A stretch of 20,128 nt of DNA from positions 1 to 20,128 of IMG/VR virus record IMGVR_UViG_3300009163_000223. One strand, written 5' to 3'. The notes beneath the pieces were generated by a model, which had not been told where the DNA came from, made no database searches, and saw only the letters and a program-made list of their open reading frames with translations. Both the position numbers and the translations under genes were made by a program. This DNA is from a virus. Shown piece after piece: positions 6,528 to 14,900 of the stretch (within the stretch, counting starts at the first letter, position 1; each line of letters starts with the position of its first letter).

Positions 6528-6767
6528 TTATTTTTCCCAGCAAAAACTTAGTGGATTTAATTTTCCAGTTCCGTAAGTTTTTTCCATATCCCCCATTAAA
6601 TTATTTTCCTCATTTCTGCAATCTTCAAGCTCACTGATAAGCTTTGATGATAAATTCTGGAGATCCTGCATTTTTTTTTCTACTATAGAAATGTTTTGAT
6701 GAATTTCTAAATATTTTTTAGAAATTTTTAAAATTTTAGCTTGATCTACCCCATTTATTTTCTTCAT
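6528..6767 (-). CDS. Small coiled-coil protein, 79 residues
   Basis: I do not recognise this protein. Residues about 10-60 are strongly heptad-patterned (I-L-K-I-S-K-K-Y-L-E-I, I-V-E-K-K-M-Q-D-L and L-S-S-K-L-I-S-E-L), predicting one long coiled coil. They are followed by a Gly/Pro tail ending in F-C-W-E-K. The start is ATG after an A-rich leader (TATATAAA), 18 bases after the third fibre gene. The Hint-containing virion gene starts 20 bases downstream. Small helical proteins beside tail-fibre genes can be fibre-assembly chaperones, or trimeric connectors in the virion. Either would fit the position, but the sequence does not decide. The gene is supported by the coiled-coil pattern and by its exact fit between neighbours. 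Confidence 0.7.
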   Translation of the reverse strand: MKKINGVDQAKILKISKKYLEIHQNISIVEKKMQDLQNLSSKLISELEDCRNEENNLMGDMEKTYGTGKLNPLSFCWEK

Positions 6768-6785
6768 TTTATATATTTAATTTTT

Positions 6786-8603
6786 TTATTCAGGTGTAAA
6801 GGTTCCGGTAAAAACAATCGGCCCGCTTAAAAATCCTACAAATCTAGGTGGGAGTGTTGTTGCTCTAGGAGGTGGTGTGGTTGAACCAACCGCATATTTG
6901 TTTGTTATGTTTATAAAACCTGCGCTACCAGTGCACGTTTTCCAAAGAATTATAGGATTAGCATTGGTGCTACTTGTGATATAAGAATAGGTAAGATCTA
7001 TATAGCTGCAGCCAAACCCGGTATAAGCACCTGCTGTTGTATCTCTAGAGATCGGAAAATTCATAAACATCTTCACAACCACTGGGGTTGTACTAGAAGA
7101 AGATGTGAAATGGTAATAATCCCATACAATACCAAAGATCTTAGAGTCAGAATTAGGGGGAATATGTGATGATGCAACTGGTGAAATGTCGTTTATAAAA
7201 ATACGGTATGTGTTATTCTGATCTCTATAAAAAAGCGGAGGAGTAGGTTCAAGAATTGTTGGAACGTATAAATAAACTGAAGGTCCGGTACTTCCAGGAG
7301 TTACTATAATATAATTGGTGTCCCAATTTTGAATTGGGGTTATATCCAAAACAGGGCTAATACTCTGTCTAGGTGTTGAAAGATTGCTACCAGAAAAAAG
7401 TATAGGTGACCCGTAAGAAACACAGCTTTGGGTTGAGTAATTACTGCTTCGGATTTCTCTAAATTTTTGAACCTTGTAAAAATAAGGTCCAGCAGTTCCC
7501 CCAGGGGTTAATCCACCAGTAGATCCGAAAAATGTTTGAGAGTATTGCCCAGTAAGATTGCCGCTTGGCATTGCTCCAAAAATAGTTGCAGAATTAGAAT
7601 CTAAAAATTGAAACTGGTATAGACTCGAATTTGTTGTTTGTATATCAAGTCCAAAAGATGTCCCGGTGGATACAGGATATTTATCTGTGCTAAAAGCAAA
7701 TCCAGCTGAAGAACTTGTGATTCTAAAAGGGGCTATAGATGTCAGAGAAGATGATCCCAATCTAAAATTTCTGGAGGATACTGAGAAAAAGTTTCCAGAT
7801 CCTACAGTAGTATTAGAATTGAAAAAAAAGTCACCTGGGTGATTAATATAAAAACCGGAAGGTGCTGAAATATTCATGGAATTACCGGTTAACAAAGTTC
7901 TAGAAGTAGCAGAATCTATGGTAATACCAAGTAGTGAATTGATGGTAAAATTATAAGAGGATAGAAATTTAAGTTTCAAAGAAGACCCTGCAGATGACCA
8001 ATAAAAAGAAGGAGCTCCTGAAACAACATTTGTTGATTTAACAAAAGAAAAAATAGGTATGCTTGTTTGGTCATCAGTAACTACAAGTAGCTTACTATTA
8101 TTTGGATTTGAATTCGAAGCGCTTGGGGTAGCGTCACTAATTACTAAATTTGTCCCGCTCTCGTTATACGGGGATAATATACCAGTATTGGAAAGACCTA
8201 TAGCAAAACGATCCGTAACACCAGCTGGTCCAGATACACCGGAGTAAGACCTGAAAAAGTTTGATGAGAACAAGCTATATCCAGTGTAATTCCAAGATCC
8301 GGTTGCACTATACTCTTTTATCTGATAATCGCTTGTTGATTGATCGACCCATTTATCATACTCTATAGAGGATGCTGAAGATGGCTGGATGATACTGGTA
8401 ACCCATCGGTTTGCTCTTATCCCATTTGAGCCAATAAATCCTTTTTTTCCAGCTGGTCCAGGTATCCCTGTTGGACCTCTTTCCCCTTGATGACCGTTCG
8501 GACCAACAGCAAATGAAAGTATCTGATCAAAATTATAATTGATCTTGCCACCGATCTCTGTTTTATCGTCCCCCTGAAAAATATATTTAGTGTTAAAATG
8601 CAT
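6786..8603 (-). CDS. Tail fibre protein 3 with collagen-like segment (605 residues)
   Basis: Probable trimeric receptor-binding fibre, third of three paralogs. Residues 1-33 are an anchor with the shared motif K-I-N-Y-N-F-D-Q-I-L. Residues 34-66 are Gly-X-Y triplets, in which the last Gly has become A64. A conserved R-W then leads into a Y-D-K-W-V-D region. The rest is Ser/Thr/Asn-rich beta structure typical of fibre shafts. The C-terminal third differs from the other two: it has an F-G-I-V-W-D-Y-Y segment, an S-Y-I-D-L-T-Y-S-Y-I segment, and a Pro/Thr-rich stretch (TTPPPRATTLPP) before the end. The tip specificity has therefore probably been replaced. The ATG lies only 3 bases after the stop of the previous fibre gene (TAAAAAATG), which implies co-transcription. 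Confidence 0.8.
   Translation of the reverse strand: MHFNTKYIFQGDDKTEIGGKINYNFDQILSFAVGPNGHQGERGPTGIPGPAGKKGFIGSNGIRANRWVTSIIQPSSASSIEYDKWVDQSTSDYQIKEYSATGSWNYTGYSLFSSNFFRSYSGVSGPAGVTDRFAIGLSNTGILSPYNESGTNLVISDATPSASNSNPNNSKLLVVTDDQTSIPIFSFVKSTNVVSGAPSFYWSSAGSSLKLKFLSSYNFTINSLLGITIDSATSRTLLTGNSMNISAPSGFYINHPGDFFFNSNTTVGSGNFFSVSSRNFRLGSSSLTSIAPFRITSSSAGFAFSTDKYPVSTGTSFGLDIQTTNSSLYQFQFLDSNSATIFGAMPSGNLTGQYSQTFFGSTGGLTPGGTAGPYFYKVQKFREIRSSNYSTQSCVSYGSPILFSGSNLSTPRQSISPVLDITPIQNWDTNYIIVTPGSTGPSVYLYVPTILEPTPPLFYRDQNNTYRIFINDISPVASSHIPPNSDSKIFGIVWDYYHFTSSSSTTPVVVKMFMNFPISRDTTAGAYTGFGCSYIDLTYSYITSSTNANPIILWKTCTGSAGFINITNKYAVGSTTPPPRATTLPPRFVGFLSGPIVFTGTFTPE
8406..8504 (-). repeat. Collagen-like Gly-X-Y segment, residues 34-66 of fibre 3
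   Basis: Ten consecutive Gly-X-Y triplets (G34 to G61) plus an eleventh whose Gly is replaced by A64, ending immediately before W67. They include G-P-T, G-I-P and G-P-A triplets. Such segments form collagen-type triple helices in trimeric phage fibres. Confidence 0.85.
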
Positions 8604-8606
8604 TTT

Positions 8607-10325
8607 TTAAAAAGGTGTTGAATTATATGTATAAAGGGTTCCGCATTTAGTTGTATCGTCCCAAGTAGAATATCCTCCCAGATTTCCCCCGTAAGCAGAG
8701 TAATAAACTTTAAACCATCTTGACGCTGATGTGCTTGCTGGGTTTGAGATATTCATTATAGTAAACTCCACCTGAGTTGCTCCATATGCAATATTTCCTG
8801 ACAAATCTACAAATTGTCCATTCCCCGCTGTCGAACCAAATGTTCCGGTAGGAGCTGAAGTTTGGTTTCCGGTAGATAATCCAAGAAATCTAAAATATCT
8901 ATCCGGGTGAGCCATTTTAACTCTAACGGTTAAACATTCATTTTCATTTAAAAGAGAAAGCCATCCACCATTGCTATTTAAAGGGGATGCAGCATATGTA
9001 AAAGATGAAGGGGTCCACAATGAAATACCTATCTGATCAGTAGGTCCATATTTATCCGGATCTATAACAACATCTATTCCATTATTTAGAACAGCAGAAC
9101 TAGAAGAAGCAGCTGCAGTTAAAGCTATGCTAGGTAAAATAGAAACCCAGTAAACGGATGCGGTAGCTCCTATATTTACGGGAGAAGTAGAGGAAAGTGT
9201 AACTGTTTTTGAGCTCTCAAAAGAATTTACTGATCTGTTTAGCAAAACATCTCCATTCCCAAAAACATTAAAAATAGACTTCGAAGATGCTGAATCAGTA
9301 ACGTCTGTTGATCTTAAAAGAAAAGATTCTCTTGATGATCCAATATTAGATTTGTGTCTAATATTGGATGTTTGTGAATTCGTTGTTTGGATAAGCAGAG
9401 GTGCATTTGCTCCTGTTGCGCTGGTCTGGAAAAAACTACTGCTTAATGGAATATAGTAATTTGTATCTAAATTAAAATTAGTATTAGAAAAATAAGCAGT
9501 TCCACCAAAACTAAAGTATATGTTACCCGCTGCGGTATTTACTGCAAGGGGTAAAGATGAATTTAAATTTATATTAAATCCAGAGGTATTAAATTTAACA
9601 AAAGAGGTTCTCGAGTTAAGATTAAGATCAGAAGTCCCTACATTAATCTCAAGTCCGTCCTGTGAGCTTAATCCAAGTCCATATTGACCAGCAGTTGCTC
9701 CTGGACTAAGGAAATAAAAATTAGGATTTTTTGACGATATCGAAGAGGATTGATTAATTGTTTTACCAAATTCAATCAATCTTTTAGATGGACTAATTAC
9801 ATTATTAACTGAAATAACCATCTTAGAATACTGTGGATTGTACGAGTAAATGCTACTCACAGGGTTGAAAGTGGAATCATTCAAAACAATACTATAATTC
9901 TCAGGATTTGTTGGTGTTATGAAATACCCGTATTTAGAGCTTACCCCGGAAGATGTTTGTAGAGGTCCAGATATTCTAAATAAATCCTGAGAGGATATAC
10001 TTGAATCTGTTATTTCCCATCCATTTGTTGTGAATGTGTAGATTCTATTAGATGAGTTCACATTCAGCCAATAGTCCCCAGATATAGATCCAGTAGCAGA
10101 AGGCTGTGTTGCACCAACATTCCAAAGGGTGCCTCGGATTCCAGGGTCTCCAAAAGAACCGATTGGACCTGTGATCCCCGCTGGACCCTGAGGTCCTTGA
10201 GGGCCAACTTTACCGTAAGGTCCTCCTCCAAACCCCAAAATATTATTGAAGTTTTGATTTATTTTGTCTATAAAAACTTTTTGTGAGTCACCGTTTTCAA
10301 TTCTCACAAGTTTTAAGTCAGGCAT
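8607..10325 (-). CDS. Tail fibre protein 2 with collagen-like segment (572 residues)
   Basis: Probable trimeric receptor-binding fibre, second of three paralogs. The layout is an N-terminal anchor with K-I-N-Q-N-F-N-N-I-L (residues 21-30), eleven Gly-X-Y triplets (35-67), then W68 and a G-D-Y-W...I-Y-T-F...G-W region shared with fibre 1. A long Ser/Asn-rich beta shaft follows, including N-V-F-G-N-G-D-V-L-L-N. The C-terminal domain resembles that of fibre 1: a Y-W-V-S-I-L-P strand, I-G-I-S, R-Y-F-R-F-L-G-L-S-T-G, V-E-F-T-I and K-V-Y-Y-S-A-Y...G-G-Y. It starts with ATG at 10323-10325, 30 bases after the stop of fibre 1, in a gap that contains a short direct repeat. It probably attaches through its conserved N-terminus to the same baseplate site as its paralogs. 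Confidence 0.82.
   Translation of the reverse strand: MPDLKLVRIENGDSQKVFIDKINQNFNNILGFGGGPYGKVGPQGPQGPAGITGPIGSFGDPGIRGTLWNVGATQPSATGSISGDYWLNVNSSNRIYTFTTNGWEITDSSISSQDLFRISGPLQTSSGVSSKYGYFITPTNPENYSIVLNDSTFNPVSSIYSYNPQYSKMVISVNNVISPSKRLIEFGKTINQSSSISSKNPNFYFLSPGATAGQYGLGLSSQDGLEINVGTSDLNLNSRTSFVKFNTSGFNINLNSSLPLAVNTAAGNIYFSFGGTAYFSNTNFNLDTNYYIPLSSSFFQTSATGANAPLLIQTTNSQTSNIRHKSNIGSSRESFLLRSTDVTDSASSKSIFNVFGNGDVLLNRSVNSFESSKTVTLSSTSPVNIGATASVYWVSILPSIALTAAASSSSAVLNNGIDVVIDPDKYGPTDQIGISLWTPSSFTYAASPLNSNGGWLSLLNENECLTVRVKMAHPDRYFRFLGLSTGNQTSAPTGTFGSTAGNGQFVDLSGNIAYGATQVEFTIMNISNPASTSASRWFKVYYSAYGGNLGGYSTWDDTTKCGTLYTYNSTPF
10125..10223 (-). repeat. Collagen-like Gly-X-Y segment, residues 35-67 of fibre 2
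   Basis: Eleven uninterrupted Gly-X-Y triplets from G35 to G65, rich in Pro and Gln (G-P-Q-G-P-Q-G-P-A in the middle), ending directly before W68. Length and placement are identical to the segment in fibre 1. Confidence 0.9.
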
Positions 10326-10332
10326 CGTTAGA

Positions 10333-10350
10333 ACTAGATTTTACTAGATT
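10333..10350. repeat. Short tandem direct repeat between fibre genes 1 and 2
   Basis: ACTAGATT occurs at 10333-10340 and again at 10343-10350 (plus strand), one helical turn apart, within the 30-base gap upstream of the fibre 2 ATG. It could be an operator or promoter element or simply AT-rich noise. No inverted repeat with a T-tract is present, so it is not a terminator. Confidence 0.3.
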
Positions 10351-10355
10351 ATATA

Positions 10356-11948
10356 TCAAAAAGTGAAATACCCCCCGGAACATCCATACCCTCCTGTTCC
10401 CCAATTGTACGCTTTGTAATAAACAGTCAATTTTGATCCAGTAACCCCCTTAGCTATAGTAAAATCAATCGCTTGGGCTCTGAAAGGGAAAGTTGCCTGG
10501 GTACTAATAGAACCAGTTGTACCGTAACCAATATACCTAACCCCGTAAGAATTGCTTGCAGTAACACCAGAGGAGTTATTCCAGTACCCACCAATCGAAT
10601 TATTTGCAACAAAAAGATTTACATCTATGGATTCACCGTTTTGCAGATAAGGCCTTATGGTACCAGTAGATCCCCATCCATATGAGTCTGTACCAAAACA
10701 AATTCCAACATCCTGAGAGGTTGTAGTCCCCTCCGGAGAAATTATAATAGTATTGCCCGAAGTTAACGGGGTATATGGAGATGGACTACCTGGGACAGAA
10801 AGGAAATACCATCTTAAATTGGAAGTGCTTGTAGCTCCGATTGAATTATTAGGATATGCGATTCCATCAGTTACTTTATTAATCTTCAGTTTACCTTTTG
10901 TGTTAAGATATAACTGGGTATCGATATTATTCTCTAGCTTTAGGTGATAAACAGAATTGGACAAAGTATTATAGGTATCACCAGATCTTTGACTTTTAAA
11001 CCCGGTGCTTCCTGCAGAGTAAACATAAACCATGGGTATCTGTGATTCTATATAAGCTGTCATACCTACTGATTTAGAGAAATAACCAGATCCACCAGTA
11101 ATACCAAAATGTGTGCTTGAAAAATATAAATCCCCAGAGGGAGCAACAAATTGAAATCCCCCAGTTGAAAAAATACCAGAGTTTGCGCCTGAAGATGAAT
11201 CTATGGTAAAATTAGAGGAAGAATTTATGTTAGATACTCCAAAATTAGATTCAAATCCTCCGCTTGCTCCAATATTAAAACTTCCTCCTGGTGATTCTAA
11301 GACTAGTGAGCTGTCACCCGAGGTAAAATTAAACCATCTGAATATGGGATGCAAGGAGTAATCGGATATCTGACCATTTTCTAAATTGCTTCTAGAAAAT
11401 TCTAAGAGCGGGTATGGATCTATTAAAGGATTAGTAGACACGAGAAATTTAGAAAGAGATTCAGATATTATTTGAGACTCTGGGGTAACGTCAGAGACAT
11501 TGAATGTATAGTTATTTGGAAACAGCTGGTTTTCAACTATAGCTTGTCCGGTCCCTCCTATCGAAGGAGAAAATGTGCTCAAAAGTGAGCTAAAAACAGC
11601 ACCGGATGGGTTAAGATTATACGTTGTATCAGCCCACCCGCTTTGTGTAAAAATGTAGATCTCCCCGTTAATTGAATCTATCCAATAGTCACCCTCTATT
11701 ATAACTTCGCCAGATCCTCCAAGAGGTGCGGGGTTGTTCACAAACCATCTAGTTCCACGAGATCCGGTAACTCCAACTTCTCCTCTCAGTCCATTTTCAC
11801 CTATTGCTCCTTGAGCACCGGTAGGACCGGTTAAACCCTGGCTGCCTCCATGAAACTCTACAACTTCATCAAAATTATTATTGATCTTACTAATAATTTC
11901 TGGTTGATTGTCTGAATAATTTAAAGATAAAATATTTGTATTTGGCAT
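10356..11948 (-). CDS. Tail fibre protein 1 with collagen-like segment (530 residues)
   Basis: Probable trimeric receptor-binding fibre, first transcribed of three paralogs. Residues 21-30 carry the anchor motif K-I-N-N-N-F-D-E-V-V. Residues 35-67 are eleven Gly-X-Y triplets. W68 and a G-D-Y-W-I-D...I-Y-I-F...G-W region follow. The shaft is Ser/Gly/Asn-rich beta structure. The tip resembles fibre 2: a W-Y-F-L-S-V-P strand, V-G-I-C-F-G, R-Y-I-G-Y-G-T-T-G, I-D-F-T-I-A and T-V-Y-Y-K-A-Y...G-G-Y-G, ending in aromatic residues. The ATG follows the stop of the 1827-codon gene after only 2 bases (TAAAAATG), so the giant protein and the fibres are surely on one transcript and possibly translationally coupled. 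This suggests that the giant protein is the baseplate partner to which the fibres attach; that is inference. Confidence 0.82.
   Translation of the reverse strand: MPNTNILSLNYSDNQPEIISKINNNFDEVVEFHGGSQGLTGPTGAQGAIGENGLRGEVGVTGSRGTRWFVNNPAPLGGSGEVIIEGDYWIDSINGEIYIFTQSGWADTTYNLNPSGAVFSSLLSTFSPSIGGTGQAIVENQLFPNNYTFNVSDVTPESQIISESLSKFLVSTNPLIDPYPLLEFSRSNLENGQISDYSLHPIFRWFNFTSGDSSLVLESPGGSFNIGASGGFESNFGVSNINSSSNFTIDSSSGANSGIFSTGGFQFVAPSGDLYFSSTHFGITGGSGYFSKSVGMTAYIESQIPMVYVYSAGSTGFKSQRSGDTYNTLSNSVYHLKLENNIDTQLYLNTKGKLKINKVTDGIAYPNNSIGATSTSNLRWYFLSVPGSPSPYTPLTSGNTIIISPEGTTTSQDVGICFGTDSYGWGSTGTIRPYLQNGESIDVNLFVANNSIGGYWNNSSGVTASNSYGVRYIGYGTTGSISTQATFPFRAQAIDFTIAKGVTGSKLTVYYKAYNWGTGGYGCSGGYFTF
11748..11846 (-). 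repeat. Collagen-like Gly-X-Y segment, residues 35-67 of fibre 1
   Basis: Eleven uninterrupted Gly-X-Y triplets from G35 to G65 (including G-L-T-G-P-T-G-A-Q and G-E-V-G-V-T), ending directly before W68. It has fewer Pro residues than the segment in fibre 2 but exactly the same length. Confidence 0.9.
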
Positions 11949-11950
11949 TT

Positions 11951-14900
11951 TTACAATTTAGTAATATAAAAGTTAAACTGCAATGAATATGAATAAGATT
12001 TTTCAAGTTGAAACGAGAAATCATAAATTAGATTACTATTTTGTGTCAATTTAAAATTAGGATCTAAAACATATCCAGAGGTAAGTAGATCAGATTTATA
12101 GATATCACCTCTGATTAAAAGATTAACGTCTAGTGTTTCCGACCCATTTTTTTTCACGTACAGATTTAGCTGATTTCCCTCGTAAATAGGAACTACATTT
12201 GCTTCTATATAGTCTATAACGTCGTCATCAATAGAATCTGGATTACCCACACCAAAATCCGAAATCATATTATTTATAAACTCCTTCTTAACGCCGGAAT
12301 TCAATAATTGTCTTCTTAATACTCTATCTAGTCTAAGAGTTCCAGATACTGTCAGGGTATCAGGAAAATATTGCCAGATCACTTCAGCACTTGGAAAAAT
12401 ATTCGGATCTATCTTATTGAAATCAACAGGTGAAAGATATGGTCCAATTCTTCCTACACCAGTTCCAGAGTTAGTAGAGGAAATATTCTGAACAGGGTAT
12501 ATTGCACTAAATATTTCATTATTTATTTGTTCAACACTGGTAGTTCCGCTTGTTCTAGATATTTGGAGTGTAATATAATTATAGGAAAGAACTGGGTCAG
12601 GGGTTTGCATTATTTTAGACCCAAAGAATGTATTATACTCCGTCATAGACCTTGTTCCTGCAACTCTCTCAAAATCTTTAGCGTTCAAATATCTTTCATA
12701 ATATCCAGGGTCCCAGGAAGAAGAGAATAAATTAAAATCTTTTTTCGCAATAGGGGTTTGATTTATTAAAGGGTAAACTGCTCCCTCCGGGAATTTACTA
12801 GAAAGTGCAAGAATTTGGTTTCCAAGTGAAACCTTTGTGTATGATAAATTTCTTGAAACCCCGAAGTAGTACTTATTCGGTGCGAAATTGCAATTTCTAA
12901 AAGATAAATCTATCAATGAGCCTGATCCAAATATTGTATCTGATTTATCAAGGTCAAAGAAAATAACCTTTCTAAAAAGAGGCTCATAGCCACCAGAATA
13001 TCTCAGTAAAGTTGAAGGAAGATTTGGCTGATTTGGTCGCAACACATAGCTACTAGCAACAGAGTTACCCTTTAACTCTTGAGGTCCTTCGAAGGATTCG
13101 GAATAAGAGGTTCCTAGCGGCTTAAGTATCCTAGTAGGTGATTCAAAATAAACCTCAAAGTCGTCACTTTTTTCAACAGTTACACTATTTAGGCTATCCC
13201 ATGAGAATGTTCTGTATTTTATGTATGGTGATCTAGCATTGGCTATTTTAGAGATATAAGAAACAGTTACTCTATTTAATAAGGAACTAAAATATTTGGA
13301 TCCCCCAGATACCTGAAAAACTGGAGAAGTTTTATAAATAGATGAAGGGCCAACAGGAACCTCAGCAGGGGTACTTGTTGCAAAAGGTATAGAAAAAGTA
13401 TAATTCGAGGTTGTCGAGATCAGGCCGAATTGTACAAATTTAGGACCAATTCCTATAGGCCATGGATAAGTTGAAGATATAGTAGGCACATTAAAACTTC
13501 CTAGCCCGGTTGGACTTAGACCAGCAGTGGCTCCAACTGTATTCTCCACGAAAAATGTATTAATCTCCTCCCTAAGATCAGTGTCATAATCTGGATTTTC
13601 TACAATGTTAATTCTTCCGGAAGATGTTGTAGTTACATAACTACCCGACGAAAGTGAAAGGTCGAGTCCACAACTTAATTTGATCGTGTCAATAGTTGTA
13701 AAATCCTGTCCGGAAAAAAGAGGATATGTCAGCTTAGTTTTATCTGACATTGAGTATAGTGTAGTATAATCAAGTATAGGATTTCCACCAGTTCCTCCAG
13801 TATATCCAATTTCAAAAACCCTTTGGTCTTTAACTACCAAATCGCAGATAAAAACTATAAATTTCTGTTGGGTATTTTCTATAAATTGATATTTGATCGG
13901 GGATTGGATTGTTGTTGAATCTTCAGGTATTGCTCTTATTATAGCGGAGAAGTTATATCCCTCGTAAGATCTAGAGAATTGAATATATCTATTTAAGGAA
14001 TCGGTTTCGCTACTTGCAAGTGACGATCTCTTCTTGAAGACAACCTTAACACCTCTAAATAGTGTTTCATAATATCCAGATGCCTGATTATAAACAAGAG
14101 GGGTAAACAATTCCTTGGTGTAAGATCTAAGATCCCTATAATCCTGGGAATAATCCTGAGGCTCAACCGTAAAATAAGATGAGGTGTATAAAGAATTCGC
14201 CGGATCAGCATCTATTAGTTTATTTAGATCGATCTTACCCGGTAGATAGCTCTTTTGTGAATTCATAAATTCTACAGGAAAATCTATCGGGGGTTGCTCT
14301 AATAAAAACCACTCATGATTAAGATATTTAGGATCGGGTAAAATCCTTTCAAGGCTCGGTGAAAAATTAAGCGGAGAGAATGCAGGGCTTGAATTTAATC
14401 TGTACTGGTTACCCCTAGCATCCAATCCTCCAGAGTAACCCCATTTATTAATATAAGGGACTATTCTAGAAATATTGGATCTGGATGTCGTGTAATTTTC
14501 CTTTAGGTAATCATATTCTGTTGCAAGTTTTCCTAGCTCAAATGCTTGTTCCTTAGAAGCACTTTGTTTTAATGTTCCAGGAAACAAATCCTGTATTCCA
14601 ATAAATCCTAGGAATGCTTCAAAATCTTTGTAATAGCCTATGTTAGAATAAGATGTAGCAGACGAATCGAAAGTTACATCAGAAAATTGAGCAGGGAAAA
14701 CTACTGGGTAAGAATCAGGACCAGGATTTATATTTTGGAAAGAAGTACTACCTGTTGCTCCGTAGAATATTTGTCCCTGATTATATAATGTTCCGCTATA
14801 AACGATTTGTCCGGATTTAACAAAATAAGGGGAATTTGGATAAATAACACCATCGGTATCTGCAAGAATCTGAAAGTATCTAAAAGTTTCTGGATTGGGA

